This document shows positions 1 to 8,780 of a stretch of DNA of 64,000 bases, piece by piece; the stretch's first letter is position 1; the number at the start of each line of letters is the position of its first letter. The notes under the pieces were generated by a model. The model did no database searches. It was not told the DNA's origin and saw nothing but the letters and a program-made list of their open reading frames with translations. The stretch is from assembly GCF_000025265.1 (NCBI RefSeq), contig NC_013739.1, positions 2,790,001-2,854,000 on the forward strand, written 5' to 3'. A program made the translations under genes and the position numbers. This DNA is from Conexibacter woesei DSM 14684. Lineage in GTDB: Bacteria > Actinomycetota > Thermoleophilia > Solirubrobacterales > Solirubrobacteraceae.

Positions 1-3000
1 TCACCGGCGCGCGCGTGCAGCTCACGAGCGGTTACTCCACGGGCGAGGACGTGCTCGCATTCACCGACACCGCCGCGATCACGGCGGCGTTCGACGCTGG
101 CAGCGGGACGCTGACGCTCAGCGGCACCGCGTCGCTCGCCGACTACCAGGCGGCGCTGCGCGCCGTCAGATACCGGCATGTCGGCGGGACGTTCTCCGCG
201 CCCGAGCGCACGATCAGATTCACCGCCGACAACGCTGGCGGCAGCGACAGCGCGACCAAGCAGCTCAGCATCGGCGAAGCGCCCCAGATCGCGAGCGCCG
301 ACGCGCCGCTCGCCTACACCGAGAACGACCCGGCGACGGCCGTCGTCCCGACGGTGACGGTCACCGACGCCAACTCCGCCGACCTCACCGGCGCGACCGT
401 CACGATCGCCGCCGGCCACGCCGCGGGCGAGGACGAGCTGTCCGCCGGCACGTCGGGCACGTCGATCGCCGCGGCGTTCGACGGTCCGACCGGGACGCTG
501 AGACTGACCGGCACCGACACCGTCGCGAACTACCAGAGAGTTCTGCGGACCGTCGCCTACCGCAACAGCAGCGACGACCCGTCGACCGCCGGCCGCACCG
601 TCGGCTTCACCGTGACCGACGGGGTCTTCTCCGGCTCGACGACGAACACCGTCACGGTCGCCGCCACCAACGACGCGCCGAGACTGACGGCCGGCGGCGG
701 CGCGCCGGCCTACACGGAGGACGGCGCGGCGGTGGCGGTCGACCCGGCGCTGAGCGTTGCCGACGTCGACGACACGCAGCTCGGCTCCGCGACGGTCTCG
801 ATCGGCGCCGGCTTCAGCGTCGGCGAGGACGAGCTGCACTTCACCGACCAGAACGGCATCATCGGCACGTACAGCCCGGCGAGCGGAGTGCTGACGCTGG
901 TCGGCGCGGCGACCGTCGCCGAGTACCAGACCGCGCTGCGCTCGGTCACGTATCGCAACGGGAACGCCGTCAACCCCTCGACCGCGGGGCGCACGATCTC
1001 GTTCGTCGTCAGAGATGGGCTCGCGGCCAGCGCCGCCGCCGTCACGACCCTCACCGTGACGCCGGTCAACGACGCGCCGCAGATCGTCTCCGGCGCGACG
1101 CTCGCATACACCGAGAACGACGCGGCGACCGCGATCGACCCGGCGCTCGCGCTGAGCGACGGCGACAGCGCGACGCTCGCCTCCGCGACCGTCACGATCG
1201 GCACCGGCCACGTCGTGGGCGAGGACGTGCTCGCATTCGTCAACACCGCGTCGATCACCGGCTCGTTCAACAGCAGCACGGGCAGACTGACGCTGACCGG
1301 ACCGGCGACCGTCGCGGAGTTCCAGGCGGCGCTGCGATCGGTCCGCTATGCCAACGGCTCCGACGATCCGTCGGTCGCGCCGCGCACGGTCACGTTCTCC
1401 GTCGACGACGGCAGCGCCGTCGACCCGACCGCGAGCGCGACCGCGACCGTGAACGTGACGCCGGTCAACGACGCGCCGACGGTCGCGGACGAGACGAGCA
1501 GAGCGGTCGGCAACACGCGTCTGGCGTACGGCACGACGGTGCCGGCCGGCGAGCCCGGCCGCGCGCTGACCGGTGTCAGCGTGCTGTCCAACGACAGCGA
1601 CGTCGACAGCCCTGGGCCGCTGCGCGTGAACACGGTGACGTCGTCGACTGCCAGCTTCAACGGTGGCGCGGTCAGCTGGAACGCCGACGGCACCTTCAGC
1701 TACGTCCCGCCCGCCGGCTTCACCGGGCCCGACACGCTCACCTACCGCGTCACCGACCAGGACTCGCCCGCGCAGGAGACGGCCGGCAGCGTCGTCGTGA
1801 CCGTCACCGGCCGCGTCTGGTACGTGAAGAACGACGCGCCCGCGGGCGGTGACGGCCGCTCGAACGGCCCGTTCGACACGCTCGCCGAGGCGGACCTGTC
1901 CGCCGGCACCGCGAGCGACACGATCTACGTCTTCGCCGGCGACGGCACCGCGACCAACCTCGGCGGCGGCGTGAGCCTGCTCGACAGACAGCGCCTGCTC
2001 GGCGCCTCGAAGGACCTCGTCGTGGACGGCGACACGCTCTTCACGGGCACGCCCGCGGGCAGACCGGCGATCGCCGGCTCCGTCAGCCTGGCGTCCGAGA
2101 ACATCGTCAGCGGACTCTCGATCGCCGCCTCCGGCGGTGAGGCGATCGTCGGCAGCGGCGTCGGCGTCGTCGACAGAGACGGCACGATCCGCGACGTCGC
2201 GATCGACGCGAGCGGCAGCGCCGGCGGGCTCAGACTCAGCGGCACGAGCGGCAGCTGGACGGTCGACGACGTCGGCGTCAGAAGCGCGAACGGCGACGGC
2301 ATCGTGGTCGCGGACGCGGGCACGGTCGGCTTCAGCGGTGCCGTCACCGTCGATGCCACCGGCAGCGGGCGCGGGGTGGCGCTCTCCAGAACGGCGCTCA
2401 GCGGCCAGATCGACTCCGTCACGACGGCGAACTCGAGCGGCACCGCGGTCGCGCTCGTCGGCACGACCGGCGCGCTGACGCTCGACGACCTCGACCTCAC
2501 CTCGGCCGCCGGAGGCCTGCTGCTCGACTCCTCCGAAGCGGTCGTCGTCAACTCCAGCGGCAGCGCGCGGGTGACCGCGGCCGGGACCGCGGTCGACATC
2601 CGCACCGACCTCTCCAGCCCGGCGACGGCGCCGCAGGTCGCGCTCGGCAGCGCGACCTCGACCGGCGGCGCGAACGGGATCTCGCTCGACGACGCCGGCG
2701 CGGCCAGACTGTCGGTCCCGAACGGCACGCTGTCGGGGCAGACCAGCGCGGCGATCTCGGTCAGAGGCGGCAGCGGCGACGTCGCGTACGGCGGCACGAT
2801 CGGCAACGGCAGCGGCCTCTCGGCGCGCGTCGAGAACCGCACCGGCGGGACCGTCACGGTCAGCGGGGCCGTCAACGACGGTGTCGACGCCGGCGGCGGC
2901 ATCTCGATGTCGGGCAACAGCGGCGGCGCGACCGTCTTCAGCGGCGCGACCAAGACGCTCGACACCGGCGCTCAGGCAGCGGTCGACGCGAGCTTCAGCG

Positions 3001-4514
3001 GCGGGCACACGCTCACCTTCTCCGGCGGCGGCCTCGACGTCGACACGACCACGGGCGCCGGCTTCCGCGCGACGACCGCGAACGGCAGCGGCACGGTGGC
3101 CGTCACGGGTGCGGCCAACACGATCGCGTCGGGCAGCGGCACCGCGCTCACGATCGCCGGCCCGGACATCGACGCCGCCAACGTGACCTTCCGCTCGGTC
3201 GCCAGCAACGGTGCGGCGAACGGCATCGTCCTGTCCGACACCGGTGCGGCGGGAGGGCTGCGCGTCACGGGCACCGGCGCGGCTGGGAGCGGCGGCACGA
3301 TCAGATCGTCGACCGGCGCCGGGATCGCGCTGACGAACACGGCTGCGGTCCAGCTCGCCGGGATCGTCGTGCGCGACGGCCTCGACGACGGCATCCGCGG
3401 CAGCGGTGTCGCCGGCTTCTCGCTGACTGACAGCTCGCTGGTGACCGCCAATGGTGACGCCGCGGGCGACAACGGCATCGAGTTCGCCGGCCTCACCGGG
3501 ACTGCCGCGTTCACCGCTGCCGAGGTCTCCGCCAGCGCCGGGCGCAACGTCCAGATCGTCAACGACTCCGGCGCGCTGACCGCCGCGTTCAACAGCGGCA
3601 CGTACTCCGGCACGGAGCTGTCGGCGGTCGGTGGCGACGGGATCTACGTCGAGGGCACCGGCACCGGCACGATGGGCGTCACGGTCGACGGCGCGACGTT
3701 CACGGGCAACCGCGAGGACCACGTCCAGGTGACGACCGACGCGACCAGCACCGTGCAGCAGACCGTCACGATCAGAGACACGACGATGACGAACACCGTC
3801 GGCCAGCCGGGCGGCTCGATCGCGCTGAACCCGGGCGGGAACGCGACGCTGGCGGCGACCGTCTCGGGGAACAGAATCACCGGCGCGCGCGGCGACGCGA
3901 TCTCAGTCGACGCGCCGGGCACGCGCGGCAACCCGCAGCCGGTCCGGATCGACGCGACGATCGCCGGCAACACGATCGGCACGTCCGGCGTGAGCCTGTC
4001 CGGCTCCTCGGCCGGCAACGGGATCGGCGTCAACTCCAACGGCGACGCGATCGTGCGCACGCGGATCACGAACAACGCGATCCGCCAGTACGCCAACGCC
4101 TCCGGCATCCGCCTCGTCAACAACGACGGCGACGGCTCGCTCGACGCGACCGTGCAGAGCAACACGATCCGCGAGCCCGGCCCCGCCGCCGACTACGGCG
4201 TATGGCTGCTGTCCGGCGGTGGCGCGCCCGACGCGGGCACGACCTGCCTCGACCTCGGCGACGCGTCGAGCGCAGGGCTGCGCAACGACCTCGGCACGGC
4301 CGGGAACGTCTTCGACGTCCGCATCTCCCAGCAGGATCAGGCGCGCGTCCAGTTGCCGGGCTACGCCGGCCCCGCCGACGGCACCGGCGTGTCGGCGTTC
4401 ATCGCCGCGAACAACGATCCCGTCGGCACCGCGGCGGTCAGCGCGGTGCGCGGCGGCATCAGCCCGATCGGCTACGCGAGCACTCCCGGCGGCGCCGACT
4501 GCGCCCAGCCCTGA
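1..4514 (+). CDS. Large secreted/surface repeat protein with C-terminal beta-helix, 5' end missing
   Basis: The frame is open from base 3 and the first residues already match the middle of a repeat, so the gene starts upstream of the window; 1503 residues are visible. One partial and three fuller repeats of about 130 residues (roughly residues 1-90, 92-222, 225-355, 358-490) share an AYTEND start, a GEDxL core, a TVAxYQxALRSV segment and an NDAP junction, as in cadherin-like adhesin repeats. A tandem-95/cadherin-like domain follows (about 492-602), then a long Ser/Gly/Thr-rich right-handed beta-helix region (about 604-1490). I see no LPXTG motif, membrane anchor or catalytic motif at the C-terminus (ends GGADCAQP). 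A role in adhesion or as exoprotein is inferred from the architecture. Arg is often encoded by AGA. Confidence 0.85.
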   Translation, partial: TGARVQLTSGYSTGEDVLAFTDTAAITAAFDAGSGTLTLSGTASLADYQAALRAVRYRHVGGTFSAPERTIRFTADNAGGSDSATKQLSIGEAPQIASADAPLAYTENDPATAVVPTVTVTDANSADLTGATVTIAAGHAAGEDELSAGTSGTSIAAAFDGPTGTLRLTGTDTVANYQRVLRTVAYRNSSDDPSTAGRTVGFTVTDGVFSGSTTNTVTVAATNDAPRLTAGGGAPAYTEDGAAVAVDPALSVADVDDTQLGSATVSIGAGFSVGEDELHFTDQNGIIGTYSPASGVLTLVGAATVAEYQTALRSVTYRNGNAVNPSTAGRTISFVVRDGLAASAAAVTTLTVTPVNDAPQIVSGATLAYTENDAATAIDPALALSDGDSATLASATVTIGTGHVVGEDVLAFVNTASITGSFNSSTGRLTLTGPATVAEFQAALRSVRYANGSDDPSVAPRTVTFSVDDGSAVDPTASATATVNVTPVNDAPTVADETSRAVGNTRLAYGTTVPAGEPGRALTGVSVLSNDSDVDSPGPLRVNTVTSSTASFNGGAVSWNADGTFSYVPPAGFTGPDTLTYRVTDQDSPAQETAGSVVVTVTGRVWYVKNDAPAGGDGRSNGPFDTLAEADLSAGTASDTIYVFAGDGTATNLGGGVSLLDRQRLLGASKDLVVDGDTLFTGTPAGRPAIAGSVSLASENIVSGLSIAASGGEAIVGSGVGVVDRDGTIRDVAIDASGSAGGLRLSGTSGSWTVDDVGVRSANGDGIVVADAGTVGFSGAVTVDATGSGRGVALSRTALSGQIDSVTTANSSGTAVALVGTTGALTLDDLDLTSAAGGLLLDSSEAVVVNSSGSARVTAAGTAVDIRTDLSSPATAPQVALGSATSTGGANGISLDDAGAARLSVPNGTLSGQTSAAISVRGGSGDVAYGGTIGNGSGLSARVENRTGGTVTVSGAVNDGVDAGGGISMSGNSGGATVFSGATKTLDTGAQAAVDASFSGGHTLTFSGGGLDVDTTTGAGFRATTANGSGTVAVTGAANTIASGSGTALTIAGPDIDAANVTFRSVASNGAANGIVLSDTGAAGGLRVTGTGAAGSGGTIRSSTGAGIALTNTAAVQLAGIVVRDGLDDGIRGSGVAGFSLTDSSLVTANGDAAGDNGIEFAGLTGTAAFTAAEVSASAGRNVQIVNDSGALTAAFNSGTYSGTELSAVGGDGIYVEGTGTGTMGVTVDGATFTGNREDHVQVTTDATSTVQQTVTIRDTTMTNTVGQPGGSIALNPGGNATLAATVSGNRITGARGDAISVDAPGTRGNPQPVRIDATIAGNTIGTSGVSLSGSSAGNGIGVNSNGDAIVRTRITNNAIRQYANASGIRLVNNDGDGSLDATVQSNTIREPGPAADYGVWLLSGGGAPDAGTTCLDLGDASSAGLRNDLGTAGNVFDVRISQQDQARVQLPGYAGPADGTGVSAFIAANNDPVGTAAVSAVRGGISPIGYASTPGGADCAQP

Positions 4515-4525
4515 CGCTCGCGGGG

Positions 4526-4531
4526 TAGGTT
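4526..4531 (+). promoter_or_regulatory. -10 hexamer TAGGTT of a leaderless promoter
   Basis: TAGGTT ends 6 nt before the ATG at 4538 and no Shine-Dalgarno sequence is present, so transcription would start at or next to the start codon. No clear -35 is visible. Confidence 0.5.
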
Positions 4532-4537
4532 GGCCGC

Positions 4538-5566
4538 ATGAGCGGCACGTTGCACGGCGATCCGGAGCGCTTCGCCGGAGGGCTGAGCGAGGTCGCGCCC
4601 GGCGTCTGGGCGTGGCTGACGCCGAACGGGATGTGGGGCGAGTCGAACGCGGGGCTGATCGTCGGCGACGGCGCCGCTGCGCTCGTCGACACGATGTGGG
4701 ACCAGCGCCTGACGCGCGAGCTGCTGGCGGCGACGGCACGACTGACGGCGGCGGCGCCGATCGAGCTGGTCGTCAACACGCACTCCGACGGGGACCACTG
4801 GTGGGGCAACGCCGAGGTGCCGGCCGGCGCACGGATCGTCACGTCGCAGGCGAGCCTCGACGCGATGCGCGAGGAGGCGCCGCCGGCCGCGCTCTGCCGC
4901 CTGCGCCGGCTGGCGGCGACCGCGCGCGTCGCGCCCGGGGCGGTCGGCGAGATGGCCCGCTACGTGAGCGGCATGCTGGCGCCATTCGCGTTCGAGCACG
5001 TCCAGCTGCGCTTTCCCGGGGAGACGTTCACGGGCGAGCGGATCGAGCGCACCGGCGGGCGTGACCTGCGGCTGATCGAGGTCGGGCCGGCGCACACGCC
5101 CGGCGACCTCGTCGTCCACGTGCCGGACGCGGGCGTCGTCTTCGGTGCCGACATCCTCTTCTTCGGCGTCACGCCGGTGCTGTGGCACGGTCCGGTCGAG
5201 AACTGGATCGCCGCGCTCGACACGCTGCTCGCGCTCGACGCGGACGTGTTCGTGCCCGGTCACGGCCCCGTCGGCGGCCGCGCGGAGGTCGAGCAGTTGC
5301 GCGCCTACTGGGTCTGGCTGGCGGAGGCGGTCGGTCGCCACCATGTCGCCGGTCGCAGCGCGATGGAGGCGGCGCGGGCGCTCGTGCGCGACCCCGGGTT
5401 TGCCCGCTTCGCCGGCTGGACCGGCGCGGAGCGCACGGTCATCAACGTCACGACGATCCACCGCGCGCTCGCGGGCAAGGGGCCGGTTCCGGCCGGCCCG
5501 CCCGCCCGCGCACGCCTGTTCGCTCAGGTCGCGGTGCTGGCGAAGGAGCTGGACGAGCGACGCTGA
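4538..5566 (+). CDS. MBL-fold metallohydrolase
   Basis: A 342-residue metallo-beta-lactamase fold hydrolase. The metal-binding signature is THSDGDHWWGN with H82, D84, D86 and H87 in the HxxxDH arrangement; further metal-site elements are AHTPGDLVVH and the C-terminal VPGHGPVGG. No signal peptide is seen, so it is probably cytosolic. The substrate cannot be told from sequence; related proteins include lactonases, glyoxalase-II-like and quinoprotein-relay-like hydrolases. The start is fixed by the leaderless -10 box 6 nt upstream. It stands alone between the repeat protein and a kinase gene. Confidence 0.85.
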   Translation: MSGTLHGDPERFAGGLSEVAPGVWAWLTPNGMWGESNAGLIVGDGAAALVDTMWDQRLTRELLAATARLTAAAPIELVVNTHSDGDHWWGNAEVPAGARIVTSQASLDAMREEAPPAALCRLRRLAATARVAPGAVGEMARYVSGMLAPFAFEHVQLRFPGETFTGERIERTGGRDLRLIEVGPAHTPGDLVVHVPDAGVVFGADILFFGVTPVLWHGPVENWIAALDTLLALDADVFVPGHGPVGGRAEVEQLRAYWVWLAEAVGRHHVAGRSAMEAARALVRDPGFARFAGWTGAERTVINVTTIHRALAGKGPVPAGPPARARLFAQVAVLAKELDERR

Positions 5567-5592
5567 GCGGGCGCCGCCCAGCGGGCGCCGCC

Positions 5593-5598
5593 TATGCT
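5593..5598 (+). promoter_or_regulatory. -10 hexamer TATGCT of a leaderless promoter
   Basis: TATGCT lies 8 nt before the ATG at 5607, with no ribosome binding site between them. Confidence 0.45.
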
Positions 5599-5606
5599 CG
5601 GCCGCG

Positions 5607-6527
5607 ATGGCGAAGCCGGAGATCCCGACCGAGGTCGTGCGCCGATGGCTCGGCGCGCATCTCGGCGCACCGCTGCGGGAGCTGCGGCGGCTCGCGGCGG
5701 AGGGGGAGGAGTCGCAGGCGTTCACGTTCGAGCCGGCCGGCGGCGGCGCGCCGCTGGTGCTGCGGATCGGCAGCGGCGAGGCGGGCTTCCGCAAGGACGC
5801 CTACGCCGCCCGCCGCTTCGGCCGCGATGCGCTGCCGATCCCAGAGGTGCTGAGCATCGCCCCGTTCGACGACGTCCACTGGGCGTGCGTCACCCGCTTC
5901 GTCTCCGGCGTCACGTTGCAGGACGCCGACGCCGCCACGTTGCGCGTGCTGACCGAGCCGGTCGCGCGGGCGCTGGAGGCGATTGCCGCCAGCCCGCTCG
6001 ACGGAACGCGCGGCTGGGGTCCGCTCGACGCCGGCGGCGCCGGCGCGTACGCGAGCTGGGAGGAGTTCCTGCGCGCCCCGCTGCACACCGGGTGGGAAGG
6101 GCCGGCGCGTCACGCGGCGGCGGTCGCGGCGCTGCTGCGCGCGCTCGTCGAGCCGGACGGCGGGGCGCCGCCCGCTCGCCGGCTGGTGCACGGCGACTTC
6201 GGTTCCAACAACGTGCTCACAGACGGCCGCCGGATCGTCGCCGTGCTCGACTGGGACTGCGCCCTCGCCGGCGACCCGCTCTACGACGCGGCGAACGTCT
6301 TCTTCTGGGCGCCGTGGCTGGAGTGCATGCGGATCCAGTCCGAGCAGCTCGACGCGACGCTGCCGCTCGATCCGCTGGTGCGGCGGCGGCTGCGGCGGTA
6401 CCAGCTCCACATCGGCGTCCGCGAGCTGCAGTCGCTCGCCCCGAGCGACCCCGACGGCGAGCTGGACGCGCTGGCGAGCCGGACGCTGCGCCTGCTGCCC
6501 GCACGGGGCCGGCCGGCGGCGCCGTAG
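5607..6527 (+). CDS. Aminoglycoside phosphotransferase-family kinase, APH(4)/hygromycin-kinase-like
   Basis: A 306-residue protein kinase-like phosphotransferase. The catalytic loop is HGDFGSNNVLTDG (H195, D197) and the Mg-binding motif is VLDWD (D215), followed by DPLYDAANVFFWAPWLECM. As I remember it, hygromycin B 4-O-kinase has a very similar stretch (HGDFGSNNVL, then DW, then ANIFFWRPWLACM), much closer than generic APH proteins. It may phosphorylate an aminoglycoside or another alcohol substrate. It starts at the ATG 8 nt after a -10 box; longer in-frame readings lie inside the preceding gene. There is no mobile element nearby and base composition matches the neighbours, so it looks like a resident chromosomal gene. 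Confidence 0.8.
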   Translation: MAKPEIPTEVVRRWLGAHLGAPLRELRRLAAEGEESQAFTFEPAGGGAPLVLRIGSGEAGFRKDAYAARRFGRDALPIPEVLSIAPFDDVHWACVTRFVSGVTLQDADAATLRVLTEPVARALEAIAASPLDGTRGWGPLDAGGAGAYASWEEFLRAPLHTGWEGPARHAAAVAALLRALVEPDGGAPPARRLVHGDFGSNNVLTDGRRIVAVLDWDCALAGDPLYDAANVFFWAPWLECMRIQSEQLDATLPLDPLVRRRLRRYQLHIGVRELQSLAPSDPDGELDALASRTLRLLPARGRPAAP

Positions 6528-6530
6528 CAT
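6525..6530 (+). promoter_or_regulatory. -10 hexamer TAGCAT overlapping the upstream stop codon
   Basis: TAGCAT includes the TAG stop of the kinase gene and lies 7 nt before the GTG at 6538. No Shine-Dalgarno sequence is present. Confidence 0.45.
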
Positions 6531-6537
6531 CGAGCCG

Positions 6538-7035
6538 GTGGCCCTGCTCGAGCACATCATCGCGACCGACGCCTCGGCGCTGGAGGAGATCTCGCGCTGG
6601 CTGCGCGACGGCTCGTGCGAGCCGGCGGCGGTCCATCTCGACGCGGCGGCGCGCACGCTGACGCTGCCGTTCGAGCAGGAGTGGCGCGGCGAGCCGGCCG
6701 CGGGGCCGCCCCGCAGGCACCTGCGCCGGACCTGGCTCTACGACGAGTACGAGCTGCCGCACCTCGCGGGCCGGCTGCTCGTGCACGGGGCGACGACGGC
6801 GCGCGCCCGCGACGTGCCCGCGGGCGCGGTGACGCTTGCGGGCGTCGCGCACGTGCCCGCGATCGGCGGCGTGCGCGTCGACTACGGGGACGGCGGCTGG
6901 CTGGAGGTCGCGGCCGACGCGCTGCTGGTCGAGCTGGAGGTGAGCGACCGCGTCGGGACGCTGATGCGCAACCGCGTCGGGCGGCTGATCCCGTTCAGCT
7001 CGACGTTCGAGGCGCGCGGACGCGCGCCCGGGTAG
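6538..7035 (+). CDS. Hypothetical protein
   Basis: A 165-residue soluble protein without a motif I recognise. The N-terminal half has a HIIATDASALEEISRWLRDG helix, the middle has RTWLYDEYELP, and the C-terminal half is predicted beta-rich (VAHVPAIGGVRVDYGDGGWLE). There is no signal peptide or membrane segment. The GTG start is chosen because it follows a -10-like TAGCAT by 7 nt and lies 10 nt after the upstream stop. Codon use (GC at third positions) is like the neighbours, supporting a real gene. Confidence 0.65.
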   Translation: MALLEHIIATDASALEEISRWLRDGSCEPAAVHLDAAARTLTLPFEQEWRGEPAAGPPRRHLRRTWLYDEYELPHLAGRLLVHGATTARARDVPAGAVTLAGVAHVPAIGGVRVDYGDGGWLEVAADALLVELEVSDRVGTLMRNRVGRLIPFSSTFEARGRAPG

Positions 7036-7044
7036 CGCGTTCGC

Positions 7045-7227
7045 TCAGTGCAGGTCGCCGCGCGCGGTGCGGGTCTCGCGGGCGTCGCGCAGGTCCAGCC
7101 GCGGCGATCCGCAGCCTTCGTCGTGACAGACGACGGCGCGGCCGTTGTCGCCGGAGTGGAAGTGGACCGGCTCGGGGCGGGTGTTGCTTTCGAACAGGCG
7201 GGTGAAGGTCTTGAGCAGCTCAGCCAT
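7045..7227 (-). CDS. Small hypothetical protein, possible zinc-binding
   Basis: A 60-residue protein starting MAELLKTFTRLFE, with a His/Cys-rich centre (HFHSGDNG, then VCHDEGCGSPRLD) that could bind a metal ion. Convergent with the upstream gene (stop codons 9 nt apart). An alternative in-frame ATG at 7260 would add 11 residues beginning MHCHTRDD. No family recognised. Confidence 0.5.
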   Translation of the reverse strand: MAELLKTFTRLFESNTRPEPVHFHSGDNGRAVVCHDEGCGSPRLDLRDARETRTARGDLH

Positions 7228-7328
7228 GGGATCTCTGTCGTCGCGGGTGTGACAATGCACCAGTCACGGTAGGAGGCGTGCATCGTCAGATGTGTGAGCG
7301 TGCACACGCGTCACGGTGACGCTCCTCC

Positions 7329-7334
7329 TACACT
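7329..7334 (+). promoter_or_regulatory. -10 hexamer TACACT
   Basis: TACACT lies 8 nt before the GTG at 7343. A GAGGAGG at 7335-7341 is only 1 nt from the start codon, too close for a normal Shine-Dalgarno role. A GTCAC-G-GTGAC inverted repeat at 7310-7320 lies just upstream and could be an operator. Confidence 0.4.
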
Positions 7335-7342
7335 GAGGAGGC

Positions 7343-7813
7343 GTGAGCGACGACCACCTCCGCACACCCGCCGAACGCGAGATCGCCCGCCGCCTGGAGC
7401 ACAACCCGGGCGTCGGCAGACCGCTCTCGAGCCGCGCGCGGCTCGCGCAGCGCTCGGTCGAGGCGTACCTGACCGGCAGCGCGCCGCCGCGCTGGATGGA
7501 GCGGGTGATGGAGATCGATGCGCGCATCGCGCGGGAGCGGCGCGAGCTGGCGCAGGAGCGCCGCGAGCTGCGCGAGCGCTGCGGCCGCGACCGCGCCGCG
7601 TTCGCCCGTGCCTGGCGCGCGCTCGCGCACGCGCGCGACTACGCCGAGCTGAACGAGCTGATCCGCCAGCACAACGACTGGTACCCGATCGAGCGCGACC
7701 TGCCGGTCGACCCGCGCACCGGCGAGTACCTGAAGATCCACGGTCGCTCGCACCACCGCCCGCTGCTCGGACCGGAGTGGGTCCTGGAGCAGTTCCCCAC
7801 CCGCCTGCCCTAG
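7343..7813 (+). CDS. Hypothetical DnaJ-C-terminal-like (DUF1992-type) coiled-coil protein
   Basis: A 156-residue, highly charged protein. The N-terminus has TPAEREIARRLEHNPGVGRPL, which resembles the DUF1992/DnaJC28 conserved region; the middle (about residues 55-80) is an Arg/Glu-rich helix likely to form a coiled coil; a conserved-looking LNELIRQHNDWYPIERDLP follows. The family assignment is tentative. The GTG start sits 8 nt after a -10 box. Its stop overlaps the stop of the convergent DUF488 gene by 4 nt. Confidence 0.7.
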   Translation: MSDDHLRTPAEREIARRLEHNPGVGRPLSSRARLAQRSVEAYLTGSAPPRWMERVMEIDARIARERRELAQERRELRERCGRDRAAFARAWRALAHARDYAELNELIRQHNDWYPIERDLPVDPRTGEYLKIHGRSHHRPLLGPEWVLEQFPTRLP

Positions 7814-8250
7814 AGGTCGATGACGCGCAGCTCGGGCCGGCGCCGCACGAGCGCCTCGGCGACGACGCGGCGGTGACAGCCGGACGGCTCCGCCTCCAGG
7901 CACAGCAGCGCGGTCGCGGGCGCGCCGCCGGTCAGCTCGTCGGCGAGCGCGTCCAGCTCGGCGGCCGCCGTCGCCTCGACGTGCGCGGCGAACAGCTCGG
8001 CGCCGCGACGCACGGCGCCGGTTCGGAACAGCGGCCGGATCTCCGGCGGCGTGCCCAGTTCGCGGCGGTGCTCGTAGGCGATCCCGTGGGCGCCGAGCAG
8101 CAGCCCGAGCTTCGTCTTCGACATCCCCGGCCGGCGTGACTGCGGGCGGTAGCGGACGTCGAGCACGCGTCGCACGCCGGCCGCCTCCAGCTCCGCGACG
8201 AGCGCGTCGGGCGGGAGCCGCTCGTAGCCGATCGTCCAGAGCGTGGGCAT
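7810..8250 (-). CDS. DUF488 family protein
   Basis: A 146-residue protein starting MPTLWTIGYE, with LDVRYRPQSRRPGMSK and the C-terminal LCLEAEPSGCHRRVVAEAL. These are the hallmarks of DUF488 (TIGYE start, DVR segment, CHR motif). The biochemical function of the family is unknown to me. The start is supported by a leaderless -10 box (TAGGTT on the minus strand) 6 nt upstream. Confidence 0.85.
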   Translation of the reverse strand: MPTLWTIGYERLPPDALVAELEAAGVRRVLDVRYRPQSRRPGMSKTKLGLLLGAHGIAYEHRRELGTPPEIRPLFRTGAVRRGAELFAAHVEATAAAELDALADELTGGAPATALLCLEAEPSGCHRRVVAEALVRRRPELRVIDL

Positions 8251-8256
8251 GGAAGG

Positions 8257-8262
8257 AACCTA
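8257..8262 (-). promoter_or_regulatory. -10 hexamer TAGGTT of a leaderless promoter
   Basis: On the minus strand TAGGTT is followed by 6 nt and the DUF488 ATG. Divergent from the -10 box at 8316. Confidence 0.5.
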
Positions 8263-8315
8263 CCCGGCGGCTCAACACCCAATAAGATGGCGGGAAATCA
8301 GTCCGATTTCCGGAG

Positions 8316-8321
8316 TAGGCT
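8316..8321 (+). promoter_or_regulatory. -10 hexamer TAGGCT of a leaderless promoter
   Basis: TAGGCT lies 6 nt before the ATG at 8328. The short A/T-rich segment 8278-8312 upstream may carry the -35 region. Confidence 0.5.
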
Positions 8322-8327
8322 CGCCGC

Positions 8328-8780
8328 ATGACGAGACCGGGCTCCATCACCCGTCGCACGCTGCTGCAGGCCGGCGGCGCAGCGACGCTCGCGGCGTGCC
8401 TCGGCGGCGCCGCGTCATCCAGCAGCGCCGCGGCCGCCGGAGGGACGACGCCGCCCGCGTACCTGCGCCGCGCCACCTACGCCGCGCTCGACGTGCCGCG
8501 CGAGCTGACGGCGGCGGGCCCGGGCGGGCCGCTGACGCTGTCGCTGGACGGGGTCGGCGACGTGCTCGGCGCCGGGACCGACGCCGCGCTGCGCGGCAGC
8601 GAGGACACGTTCGCGGTGCGGTTCAGCGGGGCGCCGGGCGACGTCGTGCTGGAGCAGGGCATCCATCTGCTCAGCCACCCGCAGCTCGGCGCGTTCGAGC
8701 TGTTCCTCGCGCCGGTCGACCTGCCGGCTGCGGGTCAGCAGTACGAGATCGTCATCGACCGCTCGGTCGCGCGCGCATGA
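8328..8780 (+). CDS. Tat-exported DUF6916-like hypothetical (lipo)protein
   Basis: A 150-residue protein with a twin-arginine signal (ITRRTLLQAGG, residues 7-17) followed by a hydrophobic stretch and LAAC at about residues 21-24, which could be a lipobox. The mature part is beta-rich (FAVRFSGAPGDVVLEQGIHL, then LFLAPV). It resembles the small DUF6916-type proteins found in Tat-exported form in actinobacteria; no function is known to me. The 3' end overlaps the convergent GNAT gene by 29 nt. Confidence 0.7.
   Translation: MTRPGSITRRTLLQAGGAATLAACLGGAASSSSAAAAGGTTPPAYLRRATYAALDVPRELTAAGPGGPLTLSLDGVGDVLGAGTDAALRGSEDTFAVRFSGAPGDVVLEQGIHLLSHPQLGAFELFLAPVDLPAAGQQYEIVIDRSVARA

Noticed and set aside
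5607-6527. Acquired resistance gene on a mobile element
   Set aside because: No transposase, inverted repeats or composition shift around the kinase gene.
7291-7307. TGTGTGAGCGTGCACAC as a second copy of the PucR-region operator
   Set aside because: Only 5-bp arms with different spacing; similarity may come from simple GT/AC content. Kept only as a remark.
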